A stretch of DNA of 64,000 nucleotides from UBA7672 sp963738625. Lineage in GTDB: Bacteria; Pseudomonadota; Alphaproteobacteria; Caulobacterales; Hyphomonadaceae. Below the pieces are notes generated by a model. That model searched no databases. It was not told the DNA's origin and saw nothing but the letters and a program-made list of their open reading frames with translations. Made by a program: the position numbers and the translations under genes. Location: positions 558,001 to 622,000 of the forward strand of contig CAVTXH010000020.1 of NCBI GenBank assembly GCA_963738625.1. Reading direction: 5' to 3'. Positions 17,807 to 25,719 of this stretch are shown here, in pieces; within the stretch, counting starts at the first letter, position 1, and every line of letters starts with the position of its first letter.

Positions 17807-18325
17807 CGGGGTGCGGCATCCTCGAAAAACAGCGTGCAGACGGAGTTGACCTAACCAGTGGCGACTACGCGCGCAAGGCGAACCTCGCTTGGGTCTTCAG
17901 CAGACTGCAAATGCGCCTTCCGAAACGGCGCCTACCGCAACGGGAGGGGTGAGTGAGAACTCGCTCGCGTCAGGGATGTATACGATTGTAAGCCATCGCC
18001 CCGGTGTGCAGAAACGCGACACTCATGTGGCACATAAAGCCAGGGGAATGAGTAGGTTAACGCAGTTTCGCGTGTGGGGCGAAAGCTGTTGTTTCTAGGG
18101 CTGTATGGGCGTTTCGTCAGTTAACGGGCTGTCATTCAAGTGCAGGGTGAGTCGCGGGTTTTCGAACTCGCTTCCAAGGCGTCATTACGGACAGTTCAGC
18201 CGGGTAAGACGGCTATAGCGGATTCCTCCCAAAGGGTCCGGGAGTCAGGGCAGCGGACCGAAAACTATGGTCCGCGGATTGCGTAAGTGGGGTCCGGCCG
18301 AAGGCCGGACCGGGGTGTGAGTGTT
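17807..18325. other. gene-free gap upstream of the ExoY-like transferase
   Basis: About 520 bases with no convincing gene; the short frames here lack family features and ribosome sites. It is more AT-rich than its neighbours around 17980-18130 (GGATGTATACGATTGTAAG). It must hold the divergent promoters of sseA and the sugar-transferase gene. No operator or riboswitch pattern was recognised. Confidence 0.5.
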
Positions 18326-19018
18326 ATGAAAAACGGAAGCGGCGTTGAAGCCGACCGGATTGGCGCGTGGGGCGGTCAGCAGCCAGCTGGCGATATCTTC
18401 AAGGTCCATGCGAGCGGCTACAAGCGCGCCATGGATCTGGCGATCGCCATCCCGGTGCTGGCGTTCACCTCGCCGCTGCTGATCGTGATCTACTGCCTGC
18501 TCAAGATCGTCGATCCGGGCCCGGCCCTGTTCACCCAGCTTCGCGTCGGCCGTGATGGCCAGACTTTCCTCGTCTATAAGTTCCGCACCATGCGCATCGA
18601 CGCCGCGGCGCGCCTTAACACGCTGCTGGCCACCGATCCGGCCGCCGCCATCGAATGGGCCCATTTCCAGAAGCTCCGGAACGACCCGCGCGTGACCGTC
18701 CTTGGCCGCTTCCTGCGCAAGACCAGCCTCGACGAGCTACCCCAGCTCCTCAACATCCTGCGTGGCGAAATGTCGGTCGTGGGGCCGCGTCCGGTCACGT
18801 CGAGTGAGATTCACCGCTATGCGAGCGAATACCAGTTCTACACGGCTGTCCGCCCCGGCGTGGTTGGCCTGTGGCAGGTTTCCGGCCGCAACAAGCTCAC
18901 CTATGACGCGCGGGTCGCGCTCGACGTGAAGTATGTGAAGACCTGGACCATCTGGTCGGACGTCATGATTCTTCTTCGCGCGATACCCGTCGTACTGTTC
19001 GGGCGTGGCGCCTATTAG
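18326..19018 (+). CDS. ExoY/WcaJ-type undecaprenyl-phosphate sugar transferase
   Basis: A 230-residue initiating phosphoglycosyltransferase. One hydrophobic re-entrant segment (MDLAIAIPVLAFTSPLLIVI) is followed by the catalytic region with GPALFTQLRVGRDGQ, YKFRTM, LRKTSLDELPQLLNILRGEM, SVVGPRP and the terminal RPGVVGLWQVSGRN block. DE in SLDELPQ is the catalytic pair. It puts the first sugar-phosphate on undecaprenyl phosphate. It lacks the N-terminal four-helix domain of WbaP, so it is the short ExoY form. ATG 18326 is chosen over the GTG at 18287. It stands alone, about 2.7 kb from the export genes it presumably serves. Confidence 0.9.
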   Translation: MKNGSGVEADRIGAWGGQQPAGDIFKVHASGYKRAMDLAIAIPVLAFTSPLLIVIYCLLKIVDPGPALFTQLRVGRDGQTFLVYKFRTMRIDAAARLNTLLATDPAAAIEWAHFQKLRNDPRVTVLGRFLRKTSLDELPQLLNILRGEMSVVGPRPVTSSEIHRYASEYQFYTAVRPGVVGLWQVSGRNKLTYDARVALDVKYVKTWTIWSDVMILLRAIPVVLFGRGAY

Positions 19019-19282
19019 GCGAGCAGGCCGGGGGCCAGCCTAAAAATCCACAAACAATCATACGCTAAGCCTGTGGAACCTGTTTCCGCCGGCGCGCGTT
19101 CATGCGCTCGGGGCATCCGGATTCCCGTCCGGCGAGCGACGTGGACATGAAACTCCTGTCAGACTCCAGAGCGACGGGCTGCGGTTGACCGAATTTTAAG
19201 GCGCGGGGGCAAACCTCGCTTGGTAGGTTGAAAGCCGCGAAAGACTATGAGCCACGCCTACGCAATTCCGCCTGGAGGTATT

Positions 19283-19510
19283 TTGGCCGACATCCGCAGC
19301 GCAATGCATGCGACGGCTGCAAGCATCGACGATCTCACCGGCCCGCTTGGCAAGGACGCCACGGCCGGACGCGAGGCCGAGTCGCCGCCGCCGGAGCCAT
19401 TCACGGGCGAAAACAAATGGCCGGCGTGGAAAGTCACGCTCGCCGTCATTGTGTTCTGCGGAGCGTTCTGGACCGGCATCGGCTATCTGGTGATGCGCCT
19501 GTTCAGCTAG
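19283..19510 (+). CDS. small single-pass membrane protein
   Basis: A 75-residue protein if TTG 19283 is the start; GGAGG lies 6 bases before it, while the ATG at 19247 has no ribosome site. A polar N-terminal half (HATAASIDDLTGPLGKDA) is followed by PPEPFTGENKWPAW and one transmembrane helix (VTLAVIVFCGAFWTGIGYLVM). Function is unknown. It stands between the sugar transferase and convergent cysK. Confidence 0.5.
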   Translation: MADIRSAMHATAASIDDLTGPLGKDATAGREAESPPPEPFTGENKWPAWKVTLAVIVFCGAFWTGIGYLVMRLFS

Positions 19511-19525
19511 GCCGCCGGGTCGCGC

Positions 19526-20530
19526 TCAGCCCTCGTACCAGTCAGGCGTCGGCAGACCTTTTTCCTTCAGGAAATTGCCGTTGTAGAGTTTCGACAGGTA
19601 GCGGTTGCCGTAGTCGCACAGCACGGTGACCACTGTGGATCCCGGCCCCAGCTGCCTGGCCATCGCGATTGCGCCGGCGATGTTGATGCCTGAAGAACCG
19701 CCCAGGCACATGCCTTCCTCCTTGGTCAGGTCGAACAGGATCTTCACCGCTTCTGCGTCGTCGATCCGCCAGGCGTCGTCCACCACAACGCCTTCGAGGT
19801 TGGCCGTGATGCGCGACTGGCCGATGCCCTCTGTGATCGACGTGCCTTCCGACTTCAGCTCGCCGGTCTTGTAGTATGAGTAGAGCGACGCGCCCCCCGG
19901 ATCAGCGATGCCGATCCGTACCTTCGACGACCGTTCCTTGAGCGCCATTGACACGCCGCCGAGCGTGCCGCCCGAGCCGACCGAGCAGATGAAGCCGTCG
20001 ATCTTGCCGTCCGTTTGCTCCCAGATTTCCGGACCCGTCGTGTCGTAGTGCGCGCGGCGGTTGGCGACGTTGTCGAACTGGTTGGCCCAGATGGCGCCGC
20101 GAGGCTCGGTCTTGGCGAGGTCCTCGGCCAGCTTGGCGGAATATTTCACATAGTGGTTTGGGTTGGCGTAGGGAACGGCGTCGACCTCGACCAGCTTGGC
20201 GCCGAGGCTGCGCACGGCATCCTTCTTTTCCTGGCTCTGGGTGCGCGGCATCACGATGATCGTGCGATAGCCGAGGGCGTTGCCGACGACGGCCAGGCCA
20301 ATTCCCGTATTGCCAGCGGTGCCTTCGACAATCAGGCCGCCCGGCTGCAATCGTCCGCTCTTTTCCGCGTCGCGGATCATGCCTAGCGCCGCGCGGTCCT
20401 TGACTGACTGGCCGGGGTTTAGGAACTCGGCCTTGCCGTAGATGTTCGCTCCGGTCAGCTCGGAAGCTTTCCTCAAGCGGATCAAGGGCGTGCGGCCGAT
20501 CGCGTCGATCACGTTGGCATATGTCCGCAT
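19526..20530 (-). CDS. cysK: cysteine synthase A (O-acetylserine sulfhydrylase)
   Basis: A 334-residue fold-type II PLP enzyme. The PLP Lys is in NPGQSVKDRAALGM (about 38-51). The substrate-binding loop is EGTAGNTGIGLA, and the phosphate loop is SVGSGGTLGG. It makes cysteine from O-acetylserine and sulfide. Length and motifs fit the CysK group rather than cystathionine beta-synthase, which carries extra domains. It is monocistronic here. Confidence 0.92.
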   Translation of the reverse strand: MRTYANVIDAIGRTPLIRLRKASELTGANIYGKAEFLNPGQSVKDRAALGMIRDAEKSGRLQPGGLIVEGTAGNTGIGLAVVGNALGYRTIIVMPRTQSQEKKDAVRSLGAKLVEVDAVPYANPNHYVKYSAKLAEDLAKTEPRGAIWANQFDNVANRRAHYDTTGPEIWEQTDGKIDGFICSVGSGGTLGGVSMALKERSSKVRIGIADPGGASLYSYYKTGELKSEGTSITEGIGQSRITANLEGVVVDDAWRIDDAEAVKILFDLTKEEGMCLGGSSGINIAGAIAMARQLGPGSTVVTVLCDYGNRYLSKLYNGNFLKEKGLPTPDWYEG

Positions 20531-20672
20531 GTGGAGTGGGCCCTTCGCCGGGAAGACTTATGACCTAAGGAGATTGTCTCGCCCGATCAACCGCCACGCC
20601 AATGCCACGGGCGTGATCCGGCGGGTGTAATTCTGCGTACTGCCGGGTAGCTCGAGCGCCAAAAGGGCCTCC

Positions 20673-21281
20673 ATGACCCTCCACGACAACGCCTACGCGT
20701 CCTTCATGCTGGATTACGCGGCAGGGGCGCTGACCCCGGCCGAAAGACTGGCGGCGGACCTCCACCGAGCCCTGTCCCGGGAAGGCGGACGCAATGGGCT
20801 GTTAGTGGACGCTCTCGGCGGCGCCCTTCTCGAGCGAGTATCGCCCGAGCCGGCCGGCTATTTCGATGCAATTCGGCTGGGCGAGGGAGCGAAGGGCGAG
20901 GCTGGCCCGTCTCGGCTCGAGCCTTTCCTCAACCGTGATCTGGTCGCCCTCAAATGGCGCAAGAGCATTTTCGGCGTGAAGACGCTGCCGACCGGCACGC
21001 CGATGGCGAACCTGCTCCGGCTCGATCCGGGCGAGCGCGCGCCTGCCCACGGCCATGGCCGTCGGGACGTCACGGTCGTGCTTCGCGGCACCTACGCCGA
21101 TGAGTTCGGCGTCTACGAGCGCGGCGATCTCGCCTTCGCGGAGCCCGGCATGAAGCACGAACCTCGCGCGGTAGGCGATGAGATCTGCGTCTGCCTGTTG
21201 GCGACCGAGCAGGGCAAGCCGCTGCAGGGCTTCCTCGGCCTGTTCGGTCTGGGCAACGCAACGCCGAGGCTCGCATCGTGA
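20673..21281 (+). CDS. ChrR-like cupin protein without its zinc motif
   Basis: A 202-residue protein with the ChrR layout: a helical N-terminal anti-sigma-like domain and a C-terminal cupin (about 90-190). Cupin metal ligands are visible as APAHGHG, an Asp six residues after the first His, and GMKHEP. The N-terminal H-x3-C-x2-C zinc-binding motif of ChrR is absent; LHRALSREG stands in its place. No ECF sigma-factor gene is adjacent. It overlaps the following gene by 4 bases. It is therefore a sensor-like cupin or an orphan anti-sigma factor of altered chemistry. Confidence 0.75.
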   Translation: MTLHDNAYASFMLDYAAGALTPAERLAADLHRALSREGGRNGLLVDALGGALLERVSPEPAGYFDAIRLGEGAKGEAGPSRLEPFLNRDLVALKWRKSIFGVKTLPTGTPMANLLRLDPGERAPAHGHGRRDVTVVLRGTYADEFGVYERGDLAFAEPGMKHEPRAVGDEICVCLLATEQGKPLQGFLGLFGLGNATPRLAS

Positions 21282-22051
21282 TGCCGCTGCGCCACATGAT
21301 CGCTCTCCTCGCCGTCTGCTTTGCGACGGTGGCGGTGATCCAGGCGCCTGCTTACGCTCAAACCTGGCAGCCCTCTGATGGCGACAGGCTGGAGTTCGAT
21401 GTCTTCCGCGACGGGTCGAAGTTCGGAAAGCATGTCGTCGTCTTCAGCAAGGCGGGCGACCAGCTCACTGTCGACAGCGACATCGAGCTGAAAGTGGCGT
21501 TCGGGCCGCTGACGGTCTTCCACTACGTCCACGACGTGACCGAAAAATACTCCGCCGGCCGGCTCATGTCGGTGGTCACGAAGACCAAGAAGGACGGCAA
21601 GTGGAAGCAGCTCGCCGCGGACGCGGTCGAGGGCGGGTTCAACGTGGTTGGAGCTGCGTTCAAGGGATTGCGCACCGGCGTCGTCATTCCCTCGACGCAC
21701 TGGAACGTCGCCCAGCTGAAGCAGCCTGCGATGTTCTCCACCGAGACCGGCGCCATGCTGCCGATGCAGGTGATCGACCAGGGGCTTGAGCGCGTGAAGG
21801 TCGGTTCGAGCGAAGTCGAGGCGCGGCGCTATCTCGTGAAATCCGAACTCGACGCCACTTTCTGGTATGACGCTCAGGGCCGCTGGGTGAAATGCGCCTT
21901 CAGCGCGCAGGGCTCGAAAGTCGATTATGTGCTGCGGGAACTCCCGAGCTCGACTCGCTCGTCCAACAAACACGGGAACAAACTGCTCCCATTCGCTTCA
22001 GGTTCTGGATTGAGCGTGTGGCGGAGGAGAGATCGCCCGCCGCATTCCTGA
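21278..22051 (+). CDS. DUF6134-type secreted protein
   Basis: A 257-residue protein with a signal peptide (cleavage after APAYA) and a beta-rich mature domain. Blocks such as LEFDVFRDGSKFGKHVV, DVTEKYSAGRLMSVVTKTKKDG and PSTHWNVAQLKQPAMFSTETG match the DUF6134 family of periplasmic proteins. The start ATG overlaps the stop of the ChrR-like gene. The last 35 residues (PSSTRSSNKHGN onward) are of different composition and go beyond the usual DYVLREL end, so the stop may have been lost or moved. Confidence 0.7.
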   Translation: MMPLRHMIALLAVCFATVAVIQAPAYAQTWQPSDGDRLEFDVFRDGSKFGKHVVVFSKAGDQLTVDSDIELKVAFGPLTVFHYVHDVTEKYSAGRLMSVVTKTKKDGKWKQLAADAVEGGFNVVGAAFKGLRTGVVIPSTHWNVAQLKQPAMFSTETGAMLPMQVIDQGLERVKVGSSEVEARRYLVKSELDATFWYDAQGRWVKCAFSAQGSKVDYVLRELPSSTRSSNKHGNKLLPFASGSGLSVWRRRDRPPHS

Positions 22052-22053
22052 GG

Positions 22054-22755
22054 CTAGCCTCTTGCGGGAATGACTAGCCCGCGCTGCACGGCCGGCCGCG
22101 CCAGCCCGCGCTCCAACCACGCCGGCACGTTAGCCAGCTTGTCGAACTCCACCAGCTCGCCTGCGCCATAACGGCCGATGAAATTGCGCACCATGCCGAG
22201 CAGGGAGATATCGGCGATGGTGAACTCATCCCCCATCACCCACATCCGACCGCCCAGCCGCGCATCGAGAAGCTGCAGCAGCCTCTTCGACGTCTCGGCG
22301 TAGTGCTTCAGCGGCCGCTTGTCCTCGATGTCCTTGCCGTCGAATACCTTGAAATAGCCGACCTGTCCGAACATCGGCCCGACGAACGCCGTCTGCCAGT
22401 AGACCCACTGAATCGTCTCCCACCGGCGCAAACCGTCGGCAGGCAACAGCTTGCCCGTCTTCTCCGCGAGATACTGCAGGATGGCGCCTGATTCGTAGAG
22501 CGCCAGCGGCTCGCCGCGCGGGCCATCCGGATCGATGATCGCGGGTATCTTGCCGTTGGGATTCAGCGACAGGTATTCCGGCGTCCGCTGGTCTTGTCTT
22601 GCGAAGTCGACATGGTGCGCCTCGTAGGGCAGGCCGGTCTCCTCCAGCATGATGGAGACCTTCACCCCGTTCGGCGTCGTCAGCGAATACAGTTGCAGCC
22701 TGTCCGGATGCTTTGCCGGCCAGCGTTTGGTGATCGGGAAATCGGAAAGCTTCAT
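22054..22755 (-). CDS. glutathione S-transferase, nu-class (YfcG/YghU-like)
   Basis: A 233-residue protein. The thioredoxin-fold N-domain has LYSLTTPNGVKVSIMLEETG, with the Thr/Asn glutathione-activating pair of nu-class enzymes, then NPNGKIPAI and YESGAILQYLAEKTG. The helical C-domain ends in DEFTIADISLLGMV. Probable disulfide-reductase or conjugating activity with glutathione in the cytosol. Start ATG 22755 is chosen; ATG 22764 is also possible. It lies 16 bases after the guanidinium exporter gene on the same strand and could share its transcript. Confidence 0.88.
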   Translation of the reverse strand: MKLSDFPITKRWPAKHPDRLQLYSLTTPNGVKVSIMLEETGLPYEAHHVDFARQDQRTPEYLSLNPNGKIPAIIDPDGPRGEPLALYESGAILQYLAEKTGKLLPADGLRRWETIQWVYWQTAFVGPMFGQVGYFKVFDGKDIEDKRPLKHYAETSKRLLQLLDARLGGRMWVMGDEFTIADISLLGMVRNFIGRYGAGELVEFDKLANVPAWLERGLARPAVQRGLVIPARG

Positions 22756-22770
22756 GGCCTGCAATCTAGC

Positions 22771-23094
22771 TCACGCCTGATCCGCCGCCAGTTTCAGCCC
22801 GATGATCCCCGCGAGAATCAGGCCCGCCGAGACGACACGCAGCAGCGTCGCCGCCTCGCCCAACGCAACGACGCCCAGTACGAACGCGCCGACCGCGCCG
22901 ATGCCGGTCCATATCGTGTAGGCCGTGCCCAGCGGCAGCGACTTCATCGCCAGCGACAGAACGACGAAACTCGCGATCATCGCAACCACGGCGATGCTCG
23001 CTTCGACCGGCTTGGAAAAGCCTTCCGACTGCTTCAGGGCGAACGCCCAGACGATTTCAAGCACGCCAGCGATACCGAGATACACCCAGGCCAT
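22771..23094 (-). CDS. gdx: Gdx/SugE-type SMR guanidinium exporter
   Basis: A 107-residue four-helix membrane protein of the small multidrug resistance family, dual-topology dimer type. The essential Glu is in AGVLEIVWAFALKQSEGF (about 13). The Gdx subgroup signature LGTAYTIWTGIGAVGAFVLG and GLKLA end are present. The start ATG 23094 has GGAGG 7 bases upstream. It exports guanidinium in exchange for protons, which agrees with the guanidine-II-like hairpins in its leader at 23112-23156. The substrate is inferred from subgroup and leader. Confidence 0.9.
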   Translation of the reverse strand: MAWVYLGIAGVLEIVWAFALKQSEGFSKPVEASIAVVAMIASFVVLSLAMKSLPLGTAYTIWTGIGAVGAFVLGVVALGEAATLLRVVSAGLILAGIIGLKLAADQA

Positions 23095-23111
23095 GCGGCC
23101 CTCCTTCAAGA

Positions 23112-23156
23112 TCGGGCGGTCCCGAATGATGCCCTGCCGGGCGAGGTCGTCCTCGC
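23112..23156 (-). promoter_or_regulatory. guanidine-II (mini-ykkC)-like riboswitch
   Basis: Read on the minus strand, the leader of the Gdx gene has two hairpins. The first (23156-23141) is GCGAGG-ACGA-CCTCGC, a perfect 6-bp stem with the ACGA loop that defines guanidine-II aptamers. After a 15-nt linker comes TCGGG-ACCG-CCCGA (23125-23112), a 5-bp stem whose loop departs from ACGR. The ribosome site and ATG follow within 18 bases. Gene, spacing and first hairpin fit; the second loop is aberrant. Confidence 0.7.
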
Positions 23157-23279
23157 AGCGCTGATCTGGGACAGCCCCCCTTCTTCGTCAACAGCGCCTT
23201 ACCCGGCGGCCCAACCCCGCAGGATTGCCCGGCCGCGTCACGGCGCGCTAAGCTGCCTGCAGCCGCTAGGGTGACCCGC

Positions 23280-23786
23280 ATGAAGCCCGCAATCCTGCTT
23301 CTTGCCTGCTGCAGCCTCCTTGCCTGTTCAACGCCGCAGGCCGCCACGCCATCTGCGCCCGCCACGATCGCCGAGGCCGCGCCAGCGTCGTGTCCGTCCC
23401 GCGCCGGCACGGACATGCACACCGTGCTGCCCGCGCCGCATTTTCTGCCGGCGCCGCCTGCTGGCGCTGTGCTCGTCCTTCCCGCCCGCCTGCGCGCCAA
23501 CACGCCGGCCTATCCCTCGGCGTCGCGCGGTTGCCGCGAGGAGGGCAAGGTTGCGATCACCTACTGCGTCACGGTAGATGGCGCGGTCGAGAATGTGCAG
23601 GTCGTGATCTCAAGCGGCTTTGCGCGCCTCGACAACGCCATGCTGGCCTGGGCGGCTACCGACCGCCACAGGCCAGGCATAGTCAACGGCCAGCCGCGCC
23701 GCTATTGCGGCCTCACCATCGAGCAGGAATTCCAGATCGAACCTGAACGGGTCGACGAAGCGGCCGGCCTGTCGGGAGCCGGCGGA
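23280..23786 (+). CDS. TonB C-terminal-domain lipoprotein
   Basis: A 169-residue protein with lipobox SLLAC (Cys near 17) and an Ala/Pro-rich linker. A TonB_C-like domain of about 80 residues follows (RLRANTPAYPSASR, VAITYCVTVDGAVENVQVVISSGF shortened to VTVDGAVENVQVV, LDNAMLAWAATDRHRPGI). It lacks the transmembrane anchor and long periplasmic spacer of TonB. It probably acts as an envelope protein rather than an energy transducer. It is divergent from the Gdx gene. Confidence 0.75.
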
Positions 23787-23789
23787 TGA

Positions 23790-24089
23790 CGGAGAGACTG
23801 GCGGTACGACCGGAACCGCCCTCGCCGCTCTTTCCATCGGCACGATCCCGGCTCTAGAATGCGCACGCCGAGGTGAGGGGGCCGGGGAAGCGTAGCGACC
23901 TGTCAGGCTCTGTTTGCGCGGCTCGTGGGTTCAACTCCCACTCCATCGGGTTTGATGTATGGGATCCTCGCTTTCCAGCCTTCGGGCAGCCGGGTGTGCG
24001 CCATGCGGGCTTCGGGCTCCCGCGCGCATCTTGCGGAAGGCGGGGATCTTTCCCGTCTGCCTTCGCTATAGCGCCTGAGGAGGCTGGTC
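23790..24089. other. gap with a tRNA T-arm-like hairpin
   Basis: About 300 bases without a convincing gene. At 23925-23941 GTGGG-TTCAACT-CCCAC forms a 5-bp stem with a canonical 7-nt T-loop, flanked by GCGGCTC and TCCATCGG. A weakly complementary acceptor (CCGAGG) lies about 80 bases upstream. It may be a decayed tRNA or a tRNA-like attachment site. No complete cloverleaf could be folded. A second hairpin lies at about 24035-24064. Confidence 0.3.
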
Positions 24090-24905
24090 CTGGAGATTTA
24101 TGACGGTCTCGCGTTGTTCGCCCTAGCGGCGCTCGCGATTGTCGGCGTTCTCGTCATGGGCGGGCGCATCGCACACAGCATGCGTGCGGCCCGCGTCACG
24201 GTCGATGAGACGCAGGTTGGCCTGCGCATTCGCAAGGGCGTCGTCTCCGAAATCTTGAAGCCTGGCGAGTACTCGACCTGGCTCACCACCGATCGCATTT
24301 TGCTCTTCGACACGCGCGAACAGTCCCTCAATATCAACGGCCAGGAAGTGCTGACCCGCGACCTGCTGCCGGTGAAGATCTCGCTACTTGCGCGCTACAA
24401 GGTCGCCGATGCGAAATTGCATCGGTCAGTTCACGCTCAACCCACCACCAAGCTCTACGAAGACATCCAGCTCGAACTGCGCAAGCGCGTTGCCGCCGCG
24501 ACACTCGACGAAGTGATGGCGGATCGAGAGAAGGTTACGGCTGGTCTTGCCGAATCCATCGCACCCGGAATGACCGCCCTCGGCCTCGAGCTGAGCGCTG
24601 TAGAGCTTCGCGACGTGACGCTTACGGGCCCCGCCAGACAGGCCTTTGCCGATATCTGGAAAGCGCAAAAGGAAGGTCATGCGGCGCTCGAACGCGCGCG
24701 GGGCGAGCAGGCGTCGCTCCGTCTGCTGGCGAACGCGGCGCGCATGCTGAAGGGGAATCCGGAGCTGATGAACCTCCGCCTGCTGCAGACCCTTTCCGGC
24801 GGCCCCGGCAAGTCTGCGCCGACCATCGTGCTCGGCGGCGCATCCGGCCTGCTTCCAGTGTCGAATGGACCTGCGGAGCCGCCTGCTGGCGATACCGACG
24901 GCTGA
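24090..24905 (+). CDS. slipin-type SPFH/band-7 membrane protein
   Basis: An SPFH-domain protein of 263-271 residues. One N-terminal helix (LFALAALAIVGVLVMGGR) is followed by the band-7 domain: RVTVDETQVGLRIRKG, LKPGEYSTWL, DLLPVKISLLARYKV and AVELRDVTLTGPAR. Slipins oligomerise in the membrane and scaffold other proteins. The start is uncertain: the first standard start is TTG 24114, but GAGGAGG (24077-24083) sits 6 bases before an in-frame CTG at 24090, which I use here. The C-terminal tail is flexible. Confidence 0.85.
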   Translation: MEIYDGLALFALAALAIVGVLVMGGRIAHSMRAARVTVDETQVGLRIRKGVVSEILKPGEYSTWLTTDRILLFDTREQSLNINGQEVLTRDLLPVKISLLARYKVADAKLHRSVHAQPTTKLYEDIQLELRKRVAAATLDEVMADREKVTAGLAESIAPGMTALGLELSAVELRDVTLTGPARQAFADIWKAQKEGHAALERARGEQASLRLLANAARMLKGNPELMNLRLLQTLSGGPGKSAPTIVLGGASGLLPVSNGPAEPPAGDTDG

Positions 24906-24950
24906 GCCGTTCCCGCTTGCCTTCCAGCGGCGCCGGCCTATGCCATCCCC

Positions 24951-25697
24951 ATGGCAGAATGGAGTGACCGGGCAATCTCGCTGGGGCTCAGGCGCTTCGG
25001 TGAGACCGGGGCGATCCTCGAAGTCTTCGCACGCGAGCAGGGCAGGCGGCGGGGGCTTGTCTATGGCGGCGCCTCGCGGACAAAGCGCGCGCCCATGCAG
25101 CCCGGCAACACGCTCTGCGTCACCTGGAAGGCGCGCACCGACGACAATCTCGGCTTCTTCGCCATCGCCGAAACCGAGCGCGAGCGCGCCGCCGTCCACA
25201 TGGCCGATGGCGAGGCGCTGGCCGGGCTTTCCGCGCTCGCTGAGCTTCTCGCCGCCGCGCTTCCGGAGGGCGAAGCCAAGCCCGCGCTCTACGACGCCGC
25301 CGAAATCCTGCTGGACACGCTGGACAACAACGACGTCTGGCCGGCCCTGTTCGTGCGGTGGGAGCTCGGCCTCCTCACCATGCTCGGATACGGCATCGAC
25401 CTGTCGCGCTGCGCTGTCTCGGGCGCCAATGACGGTCTGACCCATGTGAGCCCCAAATCCGGGCGCGCCGTGCGCGGCTCGGAAGCTGGCGACTATCTCG
25501 GTCGCCTCTTGCCGCTGCCCGCTTTCCTCACCGATCCGCGGCAACCGGCCACGCCTGTGGATATCCACAATGGTTTCCGCCTGACCGGACATTTCCTCGG
25601 CGAGCGGCTATTCGCCGATCTCAACAAGCCCGTGCCCGAAGCGCGCTTCCTGATGATTGACCGTCTGGAGCGCGCAGGGCGACTCTCGCCCAGCTGA
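24951..25697 (+). CDS. recO: DNA repair protein RecO
   Basis: A 248-residue protein. The N-terminal OB-fold (AISLGLRRFGETGAILEVFAREQGRRRGLVYGG shortened to GLRRFGETGAILEVF) is followed by a helical domain with LRWELGLLTMLGYGIDL-type sequence (VRWELGLLTMLGYG) and a C-terminal FLGERLF/EARFLMIDRL block typical of alphaproteobacterial RecO. The family acts with RecF/RecR to load RecA at gaps. The Cys-rich zinc motif of some RecO proteins is absent. It is followed 22 bases later by parC. Confidence 0.93.
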   Translation: MAEWSDRAISLGLRRFGETGAILEVFAREQGRRRGLVYGGASRTKRAPMQPGNTLCVTWKARTDDNLGFFAIAETERERAAVHMADGEALAGLSALAELLAAALPEGEAKPALYDAAEILLDTLDNNDVWPALFVRWELGLLTMLGYGIDLSRCAVSGANDGLTHVSPKSGRAVRGSEAGDYLGRLLPLPAFLTDPRQPATPVDIHNGFRLTGHFLGERLFADLNKPVPEARFLMIDRLERAGRLSPS

Positions 25698-25719
25698 TTC
25701 GACGACGCCTGAGGACCAC

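Noticed and set aside
17889..18098. 69-codon open frame
   Set aside because: No ribosome site, no family resemblance, and it lies in a promoter-bearing gap.
23868..24089. two-piece tmRNA (ssrA) suggested by the T-arm
   Set aside because: No tag-peptide reading frame ending in Ala-Ala-stop and no CCA after the acceptor.
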